DNA from: Agelaius tricolor
Lineage: Eukaryota > Chordata > Aves > Passeriformes > Icteridae
Length of the DNA stretch: 64,000 nt
NCBI GenBank assembly: GCA_023055355.1
Contig: JALJCS010000010.1
Location: 21,033,001 to 21,097,000 of the forward strand
Direction: 5' to 3'
Shown: one piece after another, positions 50,641 through 64,000 of the stretch
How positions within the stretch are numbered: position 1 is the first letter of the stretch
Layout: every line of letters begins with the position of its first letter
The notes under the pieces: model-generated
Seen by the model: only the letters and a program-made list of their open reading frames with translations
Databases searched by the model: none
Told to the model about the DNA's origin: nothing
Position numbers and translations under genes: made by a program

Positions 50641-53523
50641 ATGTTGTTTCAGATCTTGTTCAAGAGACAAGTGGAGGAATGTCCTTGGAGAACAGCTTCT
50701 TACAATACAGCTTCATCTGTTGCTCACACGTTTTGTCTGAACATTTAATCCCCACCAGCACATAAGTAGTCTGGAGGTCACTTTTGGGCAATATGCTTGG
50801 GAGGATCTCAGAAAACAGTCAGATGGTGTGACAGCATGGTGTTATTTCTAGCTGGATGACCACCCACTTCCTCCTATAAGATCCTCTGAACATAGGAAAC
50901 AAAACCAGATGGACTCAAAGCCAAGAAAGAGGGAAGTTATTTAAAAAGAAATGTCTTAATTGGGAGAAATAAGATGGAAATTGCTATTTTCTTAAAACCA
51001 GATGATCATGAGCCCTCCTGAGGATGCCCTACCTCAGTGCCTTTTTCTAGGAAATCAAATAGCATTGTGCAGAGAAAGGGCTTTCCTATCACAGTGGCTG
51101 GCAAGGCAGCTCCAGCCATTGCTTTCTGCTGATAGCTCCTTCTACAAAAATGTATGAATTTTCACAACCCAGGGTTCAAATTATTGCCATCTGTTATACC
51201 TGGGTCAAAACCAAGAAAGACAGGGAAATTCTACAGTCTGCACAAAGAAATTAGTGAATAAACCAAAGGCTTATGTGGAAATGTAACTGATCTTTCCACT
51301 TAGACCTGATTTCTAGATTTCCACGTGCTTTAGAAATTTCCTCTAGGCTTCAGTTATGCTGGCAGGCAAGGAAGAAGGGACAGAATATTCTTCAAACATT
51401 TACTCCCACTGAATTGACTCACTTTGAAGTGCATAATGATTTTCTTTTCTTTGTACATTGGAAGCCTGGCAATAGAGAACAGTGGCAAAATCTGCAGGTA
51501 TTCCTACTGGCTATTTGTTCCAGTGCAGCTTTCAGAAATACGTCTGTTATAGGAGTAAATCTTTATAGGTTACAAAGGATTGTTCTGGTTCTGTAAACCT
51601 CCAGAGAAGTCATGTAAGCTACACCCCTGAGTAAGGCTAGCACAGATAGGAAATGGTTCCTTAACTACATAGAGAGGAACAAGAAAGGAGGCTTCATGTT
51701 CAGATGAGTGGAGACCCTGCATGGATTTATAACATCAGACAAGTATCTACTGGCTCAGCAGGAGGGTGTGGAATACAGGAAAAAGGCTAAAAGCTGGAGC
51801 TGGAGGACTGGGGTTCAAGGCTTCAGAGCTACTCTTTGTAGGTAGAAAGAGACCACGAGAGAACCAGCACAGAGAGCAAAGCCTCCTGGAATAGAATTTT
51901 AACAACTGATTTAGAAACCAAATTTTGATTGTTCGTTCTACTAATTTAGACTAAATTGTCCTTGCCTTGAATGTAGGACAATCGAAGGTAGGGAGAAACC
52001 AGAAACCACATTGACACTCCACTTTTGTGTTCAGGAGGAGGAGACAAGGAGGATATGAGGAATGGTTAAGATTAGAGAAATGAAAGTGTGCACAGATGAA
52101 ACAAAATAAGTGTATAAGTGCAGGGTTATACCCTAAACTCAATTCTGAGACAGTGAGAGAACTAGTGTAAACAAAGTCAATTAGCAAGATTTTTTAAAAA
52201 TAACATTTGCAGATTCATAAATGAAGAAGGGAGGGCAGGTGGGCAGAGGTGAAAGGCCCTGCAGCTGAGCCATTCTCAAAGCCGCCACAATATGTGAGTT
52301 GTTAGAGCGTGTGTACACATGGCTGGTGGGAAACTTGAGCAAGATGCAAAATGGGCTCAGCAACACTGGGTTTCAAATATATCCAGTGAAATACCTGTAT
52401 TTCAAGGCTTTCTGGCGCTCCTTGCTCCCCCAGAGAAAGGAATCCTTGTATGGTCAGAGCAATACATGCCTAAGAGTGTGTCCATCCACCTTACTATTGA
52501 CTGAATGCCAAGTAAAATTTAAGTAAAGTTTAGCTAGAGGTTTGTGTTTAAGTAGAATCAGTGTCTTGCAGTAGAAATACTGGATGTAGAAAGTCATTCT
52601 GGATACCAGACATGCAAGATTTATTTTTTGCTAATATGTAGAGGATGCCATTGTTGGAAGCAAAAGAAAAATTTCTTCAGCCCTAGGTTTGTAGGGAGAT
52701 TGCATGCCAGAGACTGTCAGCCAGTAGAACTGGTATTAAACATTAAATTTCTGTCCAAAGCCTGCTGTTTAGGAAGGGAGAAGTTCAGTCTGTAATGCTG
52801 CTGTCCTGGTCACTTGGGCCATGAGCACATCCTTGGGGAACTTGTTCAAGCAGTAGATCACATGCAGGTTTAGAAGACATAATTTCTCTCATATTTTGAG
52901 CTCTTAATGATCTGGTAGAGACTTTAATAGAATGCAGGCTCCTTTTTATTTCTGTATACAACTGACATGTCCCTGGCAGTGCTGCAAGGCATTAAAATCA
53001 GTGTCACAGCCCTTTTCCCTCAGTCCACCACCATCTTTGTCTCCTGGGGAAATGACCCATACAAACTCCCAAAAATGTTGGTATATTATCTAGGATGCTG
53101 CTGAGGTGAATGGAAGACTCATGAAGGAAGCACATGTTCACATGCAGTAGGAAGGGCTATAACAAATACTTCAGGAAATGCACAAGGCATTTTCACCAGG
53201 GATCACTAAAGAACAGTTACAAAGGAGTGTGGAAAGAAATCTGTATTGGTATCTAGAGCCTGGTCCAAGGTTTTGTTGAAGCAGATAGAAAAATCCAAGT
53301 GGCTTCAAATAAGGCCTTAACTCTAAGAAGGGGCAATAATTTAGGAAACTAAAGGAAAAAAATTCAAAAGCCGATGGGAAAGGAGAGATAACTTTTACCC
53401 AAAACAAGCCAGATGTTTCACCTCAAATCCAATTTCTGCTTCCATAAGAATGAAGACAAAGAAAATATGGCTATTAGCCTGTTCTTTGGGCCAAACAGCA
53501 GAGACCCCACAGGCAATGGGCCC
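50641..53523. other. Unique non-coding region
   Basis: Open frames are at most 78 codons. No repeat, RNA gene or exon-like patch was recognised. A CACGTG E-box occurs near 51323. Confidence 0.5.
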
Positions 53524-53541
53524 TGAGGCACATGTGCCTCA
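53524..53541. promoter_or_regulatory. Perfect 18-bp palindrome centred on an E-box
   Basis: TGAGGCACATGTGCCTCA is fully self-complementary with no spacer and includes the E-box CACATGTG. Three CpGs follow within 30 bp (in ACACG, CCCGTGT and GGGCCGTGG), unusual for this CpG-poor area. A symmetrical site like this suits a homodimeric factor such as a bHLH protein, but the specific binder cannot be named from sequence. Confidence 0.5.
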
Positions 53542-55092
53542 CACGCTTCCCGTGTCATAAATGGGCCGTGGCAGGAACATACTCATAAATATATTGGAAA
53601 GAGTAATATTAGTCTAAATGGTTTGATTCAAGCAGAGGCAATAAAACTCAAAAAATATTTTCAGCTTGCCTCCAATGCTTGTTTCCTTATTTTTGCTTTT
53701 TAAAAAGTATATTCATATATTAAAGGAAGCTCTGAATTCCATTTTCTTTCTCAAAATGAGCAAAGTGTTTGGGGATGGATGAACAGCGTGGGTTTGCTGA
53801 CTTGAGCCATTGGAGTTACAGTCTCTGTGGAGCTTATAAAAGTTTCTGAGGAAGCAAAGCCAAGGGAATTTTCCAAGCAGAGATGGCAGGACCGTGTAGA
53901 GCTGTGGATTGCTGACAGGGATTGTTCAGGCTCAGTGCTTTCACAGAGCTTGATGAAGGTCACCAAGCCACAGCTGAGGTCAGTAGAGAGCACCTGAGTG
54001 ATCTCATCCTTTGGCGTCACCTGGGAACTGAGGGATGAATATAGACCTTAGTCTTTCCTGCACTTGGCATCGGGCAAGATTGTCTGTATTTAAATGTACT
54101 CAATATCCCTGAAGAAGTTGAGGGCTCTAGAGATCTTTACCTTCCATACCAATCAGTGGCAGGATTGGTGTTATTCCCACAGAGAGAATGTTTGCATGGG
54201 GTTCCCTAAAAAGCCCTATCACCCCATGTTCTGTAAACATAGGCAATAAAGATAGAATTTAACTTTTTTCTTTCCTTGAAGAAAGGTCTGTTTTATCATT
54301 GCTTTTAAAACTATCTTACTGAAATGGCTTAACCTGAAGTTTTCCATGATACTGCTTCAGAATTATTTTATTTGAAGTTTCAGCTAAAAAAGTTCCACTC
54401 CCAAGGAAAATTGAAGACATCTTTTTGTCCAAGTGAAAAAAGAAATAAACAACAATTCCATTGAAAAACTGTAACGCCTTTGCTTCGAATAGGAATGTAA
54501 AGTTTGACAGAAGGACTGCTGTGGTCTCACAGATGGCACTTATACCATCAACGTGAAAAAGAAAAATATATATAAATATGGTCAAGTTGTAAAGTTAAAA
54601 AAAATCACACAGGCTTAATAGAAAATTTGCCAGTGTTTGGCAACTAAATTCTCAAGCAGCTTCAACACGCAAGGAGCCTGCTCCAATCCCCTCCCTGCTC
54701 TGAGCCTGCACTGTGCTGGTGCTTTGCGTGCCAGAGCTGAGCGGGGCTTGCTGGCATCAGCTCCTGGAGAACATTGTGGCACTGCATTGCTGCAGGTAGA
54801 CAGCATCTTCTCTTCTCCCATTTCTTTCCTTGTTAATATCTAGCCAGGCTGGAACAGGAGCAGACTCCACAAGTTAAAGAAATACAAATGAGATAGTGTG
54901 CCTTATTTCATTAAGTGAAGACTGTGATCATGTATAGCAGTAGCACAAAAAAAAAAAACCCCAAAAATCCCCAAACAAACTAAAAAAAGAGAAAACATAG
55001 CTTGACTGTAACTCCTTTAACTCCTTTACATCTGGCTTTCTTTAACTTAAGAATGTTTCAGATTTGCAGCTTTACTATTAAATTTGTGGTTA

Positions 55093-55113
55093 TTTTATTT
55101 ATTTATTTATTTT
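55093..55113. repeat. Short (TTTA)n run
   Basis: About four to five TTTA units within a longer AT-rich stretch. It is a minor microsatellite. Confidence 0.85.
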
Positions 55114-58100
55114 CCCTCTGTTTTGGCTGTTACATAGCCCTGAAATGCTGGCAGCTGAAGTTTAGATTGAAACTACAAGCAGTAAAATTTTTGTGTTCAT
55201 AACAGGTCCCTCCACCCCCATAACAAAAATAAATTATTTATATTTGTTTCAAAAGGGAGACAGGAGTATTCAGGATGTCCCTTGGCCAGCAGTTTAATAG
55301 AGAATTTGTCTCTTTCCCCACCCTTTTCTGGGTAAGATGGGTGAAATTTCTTTTGCAAGAACACCCTCTGGCTGGCCTCCTGGTAGCCTGGTTTGTTTGA
55401 CTTTGCTCTTGGGTGACTGCCTGCAAGCAAGCAAAGGCATGGAAGCTGAAAGCAAGCAGCAAGCTGATGCAATGGACAGGGCCCTTCGGGATCGACTTTA
55501 TGAGAGCTAAGCAAAATCAAACAGAATTGAAACAAGCACTGCCAAACACAGGATTCTCTCATCCCTGCAACTGATTAGAAATGAACCAAAGGCTGGGTGT
55601 CTAAAGCAGGATCAGTGATTGGGTGGCAGATGCTGTGCTGGACACTAGAAGAGAGGGTGGGCATGGAGGGCAAAACATGCAGCTGAGGGTTGTTTGGGCG
55701 AAGGGCAAACCCACACCTAATTTACAGAGCTCAAAACAGTACAATGGGGAATAACTTGCATTTGATGCTTAAGAAAATGTTTTTCCCAGGAAACCCTCTT
55801 CTTCTCCAAAGCATCTTTGATAAAATAGCAGCCTTTTATATATTTGCACTAATCACCTACTATCTTGCTATTTTGGGGCTTATTAAGTTAAGATTGTTAA
55901 CATGCCAGCTTTCCATGCTGCAAGCACATGAGAATGTTTGAAGACTTGAGACTGATGATGTTGGATCCCAGACTGTGCCATCCCCTTCCTTCCTTCCTTG
56001 TAGGATACACAGACAGGTGAAAGCCAATTCTATCAGGACAATCTGTATGGTGTTCAGAGGCAAACCACCACCCTACATACAAGTGCAAGCTTTCCTCAGG
56101 ACCAGTTACACCTCTTCAATAGAATCCAATAGAAACCTTAGATGAGACTACAAACCTGATCTCTAAAGTTCTTAAAGAGCGCATTTAGCCTCAAGGTTTT
56201 TAGCTCACACAGTGGAGACACTAATGCCACACACGTTCCCTTCTGTCTGTGGGTCCTTTGTGCCCAAGAGACATCCATCACTCCTGTGTGGAAAGCACAT
56301 GCCACAGCAGACTGTGCCTCTGCCTGGTCTCATGCACTTCCACTGCAGGCACCCCACCACTTGCAGTCTGAGGCCTGCAAATGTTCTCCCAAACATAAGT
56401 AGTCCTATTTGATGCAGGGAATAGAGACATTTCCTTGGGTTTGAAACTGGTTGAGCCACAAACTCCACACCACAAGGCAAAATAACAGGATAATCCCTTA
56501 ACAGCTGTGATGGACAGCCATTCATCTCTCACAGCTTCTGTCCCTGTAGACCATTAACAAAGCCCATTCCAAACTCCAACATTTTCACCTTCAGCTTATT
56601 TAAATTTATTTCTTCAGATGAGAGTTGTTTTTCACTTTCCAGAGGAAATTCCTGGTTGCCTGAAGACCCTCTGTATAATACTCACTGTGAGCTGCATTCC
56701 ACCGGTCTCACTAGAATTTGAACTTCTTTGTTTTGCCCTTGAAAGCCTGTTCTGAGTTCCAGAAAGGAAGGGGAAATGATTGGGGCATTTGTGTCTTGCA
56801 GAAGCTGAAGCAAGACATGCTTATTTTTAATACAGGAAAGGGATTCTTTTGACAATATCCATTCATTCTACCAATGACTGGCTTAAAAAAAAATCTTTAT
56901 TACCCCTCCAGTGGCTGCTGCACAAATTATTTTTGCAGGTGTACGTGGGTCTGGTTCAAATTGCTACAGCACTACAATTGTTGACAGAGTTGCTCTCATT
57001 TTGGGATGTCTCTTTCCACCAAAAGGGGATGAATTCATCATTTTCTCCTGAGTTGTCCACAATCCTCTTTTCTTAGATTGTATACTTGTCACACCTGAGT
57101 GTACAGTCTTCTGGCTTGTGCGCTTCAAGAAAGAGGAAGCAGGTGCAGGAGATAGCCTGCTAAAAGTGGAATTAAGCTTTTATTTAGTAATAGATTTAAG
57201 TCATTTATCAGGAGGGAAAAAGATGTATTTCAGCCAGCACTGAGTCAGAGAAAGGTATAGGGATAAAATGTGTTACAGGAGAATTTCAGGTGGAGGAATA
57301 AAGTTCTTTTAAAACTTTCAAATTGAAAAGATGCAAGAAATTGTTACCTTTGAAAGAAGCATTAGATCTTACCAGATTGGATTGTATGATGCTTTCTGTA
57401 GCTAACTACATGTTATGACCTAATATCTTGGTTCTGAAATTTGACATTCAGCCATCCTTTATTGACATTCAGTACAAGTCCAAATCAGGAAGCTACTCTC
57501 CTTCTGGACAATGATGTTGCAATTCTCCTCAAAGAGTCACAGTGGCCCTTCCATTCCACATCTCTGGAAAGCTGTGAATATGTATTTCCAGCATCTTGTC
57601 ACCCCATCAGCCAGCCAGACTGCACCTACATCTAGTTATAAGGGTTTTTCTATAGCCATCCAAACAATTAAGCCCTTAAGACAGACCAGTACTGAGTAGC
57701 AACCTCAGCACCTCAAAAAGCATTTCTCCGAAAAAACAAAAAAAAAATGACTGGCAGAAAAGAGGAATAGACTATTTCTAAAAATATCTCAATTCCAGAA
57801 AAAAAATAATTGAGAAGCACAAGTATTAGCTCTAGAAACACAACTAAAATAGTTGTTTTTGCCATTATAAGCACCAAACTCAGCTTTGTGGCCCATCTCC
57901 ATATAAAATTAACATTCAAGCTGTACTGGTTATGTACACAGAGACTTTTCTTCAAATAATCTTGATATAAATGTCTATTGCTATCATTTAGTGTACTGAA
58001 TAAAGTGAAGAGTTTTCAATAGCTTTCTGTAGGACCCTGCAGACACAGGACAAGACTCACCCCAGAGTACTAAAGGAAAACCATTTCAGCCAGTCAAATC

Positions 58101-61100
58101 TATTTACATGTCTGTTTATAAATTGGCATGATTTTTGAGGTACTAAAATTAGATTTAGATCTTTGCCTCCAACTTCCAAGTGAAATTGGTTCACTTTTTT
58201 CTAGGATGGTACAACATGATCTAAAATACACAAAGACAAACATTTTAGTCTTAGTCCTGGTGTCCAAAGGAAGTGGCAATTCAGAAATCACACTGGCCAG
58301 CTGTCTCTCTTACACCTCCAATTTCAGCTAAATTCAACTCCACCTGGCAGAAGTATCAGGAAGGCTCCTTTTTATTCATGTCTGTGAGTAAATGCATGTG
58401 ATCACAAAATGACATCTGGCTTGCTGTCATGTAGGGAAGTAAAAAACTCAGTAACATCATGATACATGGAAGAGTGGATTTTTTTTTAGTTTTACAATTT
58501 GGAGTGTCTTGTTTTCTTAATGAGCACTGAAAACCAGAAGTACAGCACAAGTCTTTCAAAAAGCAGCAGAGGTGGAGGAGCTACTGCATGAGCATAGCAA
58601 CACAGGATCATCTTGCTTCAAAAACATTTTACTGTTTTGAAACAGTACACAAAGTCATAAAAAATAGCAATAGGCTTTGCCAAAAAAGCATCCAGAGGAG
58701 AAGAGGCAAGGAAAGAACAGAGAAGGAACAGTGGAAATAAATCTTTCCAAACAAAGTGACAAGTCCAAAAATAATGAGAACTAAAGTTCAAAGAAGAATT
58801 CCAAAGCAAAGTAGAAAGAGAGAACAGCCATACACAGGCCGTGGGGGCATGGGGGTGCCTGTGTGCTGGGGGGTGCACAGCAAACACTTTGTGCTGCCTC
58901 TCAGCCACCAGGAAGGGTTCAAATCAGGACATCAGCACTTGACAGACGTTATTTAGAAATTCATTTTTATGTGTCCTGCTATGATGTCTGACCCTCAGAG
59001 TTTTCCAATCCCATCACTCACTTTAACCATTAAGATTGTTTTCCCCCTACACACTGAACTGAATTTCCAATTTTTTTAAAGTCTGCCGTGATGGCAACCT
59101 CAGCTTACATTTTGACACCTTCCAAGTTAGTGACACCTGGGTGGTCTGGCTGATATGTTGTATTTTCCTTTCCTTAGCCACACTTCCCAATGGCTTCCTT
59201 CTCACCTTTTATTCTCCTAACAATCAGGAGAGAAGGAAACACAAAACAGCACAAACTCAACACACAACACGCAGAGGATGTGGTTAAAAGCAGAGCTTTA
59301 ACTATAGCTTCTGAGGCAGACCACAGGGTCACAGGCAGGGGATTAACTCCTTAGGAAGGCACAGCATTCCTTTGTTTTTCAACAGAATAAATACAACACA
59401 GCTGAGCTTAATAGAAGTGTGTTCACTACCGGATATAATACACATACAGCAAACTCATTTAGCAGCATGATCCGTGCTCAGAGCTTACAGTTCTCTTCAG
59501 AGACAGAAAACAAAAAGGGTGCTGAATCATGGTGCATGGCTTTGGGTGCCTCTCAGTTCAAACACCAGATATTTCCTTTGTGGAGCCCAAAGACAAGCAA
59601 GTAGCTTTCACACATACCAGGCTTGGCTACGTTAGTTGTCAAGGACAACCCATCCTTCCCCACCCACTGCAGCCAAAATCTCTTCTGCTCACTACTTGTG
59701 GATTTTTCGTCTTTGCTGCTCCTTCACATTGAGTACTCTGTCCTTCCCTTCAACTGAAGGTACAGAGATATGAAACAGGCATAAGATGAACAGATACAAT
59801 AAAGATTTTATGATGAAACATATTAGTGAAGAAAGAAGAACCAGCCTAAGAGAGCATTTTGACTAATAAATGCCCAAGTCTCTCTTAGGAGTCATACAGC
59901 AGAGACTGTTAGCAATAAAAGAGCAGCAGACAAAATTTGCCTACCAGGCTTTCAGGCATCTAGGACAGACCAGATTTTCTTCTGCTTCCTTACAGAAACA
60001 CTTCCTTTTGCTACAAGAGACCTTTGACACAGCTCTGTAGAAAGAAAAGACATTATTTTCTTTATTTTCTTCTCAAATGAAGCACTGTCCCTTCCTCAAA
60101 AGTACTACCAATCCTTCTCTAACAAACTCTCACAGGCTACAAGCTGGCCTAAGCTGAAGATGTATATAAGAGCAATGAACCACAGGCACTGGAGATAATA
60201 TTGAGCCATAGATATTGCCAGGTCCAGCTTTGATTTAGAAGGGAGGAAGGAGGAAATAGGGAGCTTTTGGAGCTTGAAAATGGAGACTCTAGAAAATGGG
60301 GTGTGCTAAAAGATTTTTTTTGTTTGTTTCTCTAGGCTCTCCTCTTTTGCTGTCAAGTCTGGTTTCCTATTGAGTAAATGTGTTGTATGTGCACATTCTT
60401 GTCTGTGCAATTGCTCAGGCACAGAACAGCTCATCTGATCCACCACAGCATAAGTTTAAAGAAGTGCAGAGGGTAAACTGGGTTTCTAAATCTAATCTTA
60501 GGTTCTTCACCATGGCTTGAAAAGGTTAAATCTCCAAGAGCCTCAGGCTAGATCCTGGCACAGCTGATGGAACAGCTATCTTAGTTGCAGGGGTGAGATA
60601 GCTCAAATGCTTGAAAATCCAGGCATGAAATGCAATTTATTCAGGCCAGAACTTTTTCTTTTCTGTAAAATTATCCCATACCAAAGTGTACTTTTAAAGC
60701 AACCCTCTCTATATATATGCTTGTTCTCACAATGAAACAAGAGACTAAGTGATCTGAGTTTCTAAATCAGCTGTAGAGGGGCAACAGAAGTGTCTTTATT
60801 TCTGCTTTGTAGTGGCAGAAGAAAGAGCCATATGTTAGTTGACTTTTTTGTATTGATTGCTCACAGTCCTTGTTATAAAGGCTGGCAGATTTATTATTGC
60901 ATCTCCTCAAAATAACAATGCTCTATATAAGAGAGAAGAAAGAGAGACTTCTGACTTGAGAATTATTTGTATTAGAGCAGTGCCCAGAGGCACTGACAAA
61001 ATCCAGGACTCTTATGCTGGATGAGGTAGGAATGCAGGTTAAGAGACAGCTCTGTTGTAATGTTAATATTTGCTTATGCTATAATGAGTCAAGAGTCACC

Positions 61101-62638
61101 AGGGGGATTTTGCGTGAGGGGCTGAAGTGTAGGTAGACTATGTGGTGTTCCTGAGGTAACATGAGAGTTTTGAGGCAGAATCAGGAGATTAACAGGCCCC
61201 TCTTCAGGAGAACTTTGTGCTGCACCAAAAGACCATTCTTTTTTTTCCCTTTAAAGGGCTCTAGTTGTGCCCAACCACTGTCTCAGCTCTCTAAAGCTGG
61301 TAGCTGCAAGTAATTCAATAACACAAATGTTCTGACAAAGTAATTTTTAGCCTGTTAATTATTCCCAAACACATTCTTTCCCCTTCAAGTGGAACTAGAT
61401 GACATCAAAGCTGTTTGAGGGATGGAGGAACACTTGAAGCATTAGCAAGAACAATGGAGCAGACTACCCATTTTATTCCAATTAATTTAAAGGGGAGAAG
61501 GCTGGAGATTGTCCAAGTTTCACCTTGAGCACTGATAACAGAAAAAGACAAGACAGTGTTGTGGGAGTCCCAAATTACCCCTCTCTGCTAGGTTATACTA
61601 ATATCTTAGAAAGGGGAATGCAGGGATAAAAGCATTGCTTGGATATTGCAGGGAGCTCTCAAACTCAATGGGATCCAAAATAAATGATCTACCACGCCTA
61701 TACAGCCTGGTGTAAAATCAGAAATATTGAAATTAGAGAGAGAAATGTGCAAAGAAGAGTCCTGCTTGGAAATTAAGGCTGTATTACCTGAATATATTGT
61801 TACAAGACAGAAGGTAATAGGGATGGGATACAGAAAGAGTTTCTACAGCATCCAGCTGGGATGAATATTCAGTTCCAGTGATGGATTTGTTTCTTTGTTT
61901 TTGACCTCCCTGAGAAAGACCTAAGAAAACTCGTGGATTGATAAAATCCTTCTGGACTTTGCTAGAATAAGTGCTGAGTGAGGGTTGAAACGGTTCCTGT
62001 CTTAATTTCAGCCACATTAGCTTTCTAATGCTGAATTGAGCCATGCTTTAATTACAGGGCAAAATCCTGTAATAGGAGTTTAGACATGTGTTCACTTAGC
62101 ATAGAGCAGTATGGACCAATGTGTCACTCCCTTCCCCTTCTCCTTTCTGTCAGTGCTAATTTGGTGGAAGGGGCATGAAAACACTCTCTGGAGAAGCAGA
62201 GATTTCTCTCCTTTCCTGTGTAGCTCTGATGTAGACATACAGGTAACACCTGGCTGAATCATATGAGGCCTGAATGTGAATGTAATGAAGTCATCACTGG
62301 AGCCAGGGCTGGGAAAATATAGCACTAGGGAGAAGTGGTAGAAGGAACTTTGAAGGAAGTGAGATATGATAGACTGTGCTTTTTTCTGTGGTAAGGCATT
62401 TTGCAATGTCACATGGAGAAAGAGGCAATCACTATTATAAAAAAAAATTATGTTTTTTTGACACCCCCACAAGATGCAAAAGAAATTATTTTTTGTATGA
62501 TTTGGTGGATGATCCACTTTCTGCTCCAACAAATCAGAGATCCAGAGCACCAGGTCTTATGCTAAATATTTTTGAGAAGCTTCTGCATGTCTGCTTACAA
62601 ATAACAAACAAGCTCTGGCCCAGTGGTCAAAGACTGTG

Positions 62639-62647
62639 TATATAAAG
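62639..62647 (+). promoter_or_regulatory. TATA-box-like motif
   Basis: TATATAAAG matches the core TATA consensus, in a stretch of mixed composition rather than a long AT run. No initiator, CpG island or downstream gene was recognised, so promoter activity is a guess. Similar motifs occur at 60163-60170 and near 60924. Confidence 0.15.
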
Positions 62648-63002
62648 TCCTGGTGTAAAGCTCATTTACCTACCAAGGAAAGCACAGTAGTGTGGAGATC
62701 CCTGTGTTAAAGAGACAGAATGTTAATCTGTCATGCAAGGCATACAAATCCTCCCCAAATGCAGTCACTGCTGTGTTACTTGGGCTCCCAAGGGTAGCAA
62801 AGTCTCATATCAGAACCTTTAATCTGGTCTGAGCCTTGGGGGCACGAGTGACTCCAGGCAGTTCCTGTGCTCTGCCTAAATAAGGCTATGTCAGGCATTG
62901 CCAGTGCTGGCTGTATGCTCAGAAGCATAGAGCAGAATATTATTGCTAGGAAACTGAACTTTGCAGAGTTAGGCTTCTGAATTTAAAGGGCTCAAACTGA
63001 GC

Positions 63003-63340
63003 TGGAGAGTGGAGCCATTTGTATTATCATTGTAAACAAATTACTCGGTTTTCATGGAGCATTTTTTAACAGGGAAGATCTATAAATAGGTTTTTTCTTA
63101 ATGTTATTGACAAGAAACATGCGTGGACAATATTACAACTTCATACATCAACAACATTGAAATGAAAATAAGGCTGTGTCTGAAGTAAAGTCTAAATGAC
63201 TAAAGACATTTTGATTCTATTTGAGCTCACAATGGCAAGAAAATGTCAACAGCACAATAGTTGAATTTCATAGTCTAGTGGCATCATTTTACACTAATTT
63301 CTGAATTTTTGGTTACTGGCTCAGCTGTCATAGTAATGTG
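63003..63340. promoter_or_regulatory. Candidate conserved enhancer with MEF2-type site
   Basis: CTATAAATAG (63080-63089) fits the MEF2 consensus YTAWWWWTAR exactly and also resembles a TATA box. GTAAACA (forkhead type) lies just to the left near 63032. The following 250 bp is AT-rich, complex and without open frames above 60 codons. Confidence 0.25.
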
Positions 63341-64000
63341 ACCAAAATCACAGCTCTTCTGCTTTTTGAGCTTTAAGAGATGCTGTTCAGACTGCAAGCT
63401 CTTCAGCTGCTGCCTCAGTAAGGATGGTATTTAAAAATGAATTTGTTTTCCTTAATGAACATTTTAAAATTTCTTGCCAATAAATAAAGCAGTCTCAGAG
63501 TGATCAGGACATGTATTAAATGTACTCTGATACCATATAAGAAGGCCAGATGAGATCTTCTAAACATAAGTACCTGGGAACAGGGGACAAGTGCCTATGG
63601 ATGCTGAGACTGCTGCAGAATCTCACTGCAATCTGTTAAAAAGAACCTTGCTTGAATTGTTCAGCAAAGATAAAAAAATCAGGGTGTTTCGTAATTGTTA
63701 TTTCATTCCATTCTTCTTGTAGGTTGTCATTGCAATGGAGATCAAATTCAAGCCAGCTGTAGGACCTAAACCATGAGTTTAATCATTCAGCTGGAAAACT
63801 AGGTATAAGGCCTGTACCTATTCTAAAAATCTATCATTAAAAAAATAATTTTTTGAGCTTTCTATAACCCTGAATGAATTTCACTATTTGAAACCTACTT
63901 CCAAAAGAAACTGGAACTAAGAGAATGGCAACAAACCAACCCAGACCTTTACAGGACTGTCCCAACCAGCATGGAGTAAATAATACAGCTCTACAGAAAA
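63341..64000. other. Unique non-coding flank
   Basis: AT-rich unique sequence to the window's end. I see no exon, repeat or RNA gene. Confidence 0.5.

Larger units (their letters stand above)
53542..63002. other. Unique non-coding region with simple-sequence patches
   Basis: No gene recognised; the longest frames are 106-152 codons (62092-62550 minus is the longest), with no domain. Visible items are a somewhat GC-richer patch at 54650-54800, A-runs near 54948, a repeated AACTCCTTT near 55011, the TTTA run at 55093, three G-runs at 58843-58873, and TATA-like motifs at 60163, 60924 and 62639. TGACATTCAG is repeated near 57442 and 57463. Confidence 0.5.

Noticed and set aside
60163..60931. Core promoters at the TATATAAG motifs (60163, 60924)
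   Set aside because: Isolated TATA-like words are common in AT-rich DNA, and no initiator, CpG island or gene follows.

Overview
The window looks like bird nuclear DNA from a gene-poor stretch: either an intergenic region or the inside of a very long intron. The best taxonomic evidence is a 5'-truncated CR1 LINE tail at about 194-370 (minus strand), whose sequence is the typical avian CR1 3' end in reverse complement. Low visible interspersed-repeat load, moderate AT-richness, scarce CpG, and the absence of bacterial-type operons, ribosome binding sites or long genes all agree with this. Species cannot be told from what is here.

I found no gene I can name. All open frames are short. The longest, 215 codons on the minus strand at 11907-12554, has no recognisable domain, and frames of roughly this size are near what chance gives in 64 kb. 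No tRNA, rRNA, known small RNA or CRISPR array was seen. Two places look more like exons or gene ends than the rest: a CpG-dense island at 28623-28870, and an acceptor-like site followed by a short CpG-rich open frame at 34477-34612 that encodes a KRRVRF motif.

Layout. 1-5 kb: CR1 tail, then unique AT-rich sequence. 5-12 kb: unique sequence. 12-13 kb: the 215-codon frame. 13-26 kb: unique sequence with an enhancer-like patch near 20.5 kb. 26.3-26.5 kb: an unusual cluster of four copies of a 10-mer, two of them forming a perfect hairpin. 28.6-28.9 kb: CpG island. 29.5 kb: GATA/GACA microsatellite. 33.8 kb: long pyrimidine tract. 34.5 kb: exon-like patch. 35.2 kb: perfect CRE palindrome. 38.6-38.8 kb: AT-rich enhancer-like patch. 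43-46 kb: three inverted repeats or retroposition marks, including a 26-T run facing a polyadenylation signal. 48.2 kb: perfect (TCTCC)28 array. 50.2-50.6 kb: a possible MIR/CORE-SINE relic next to an enhancer-like block with RUNX and CLEAR/M-box-like sites. 53.5 kb: a perfect 18-bp palindrome around an E-box. 63.0-63.3 kb: another enhancer-like block with a MEF2/TATA-like site.

If the window has a function, it is most likely regulatory: scattered candidate enhancers in a gene desert or giant intron. That is inference from base composition and motifs. It would need alignment to other bird genomes and RNA or chromatin data to test. No new enzymatic or defence system is visible.
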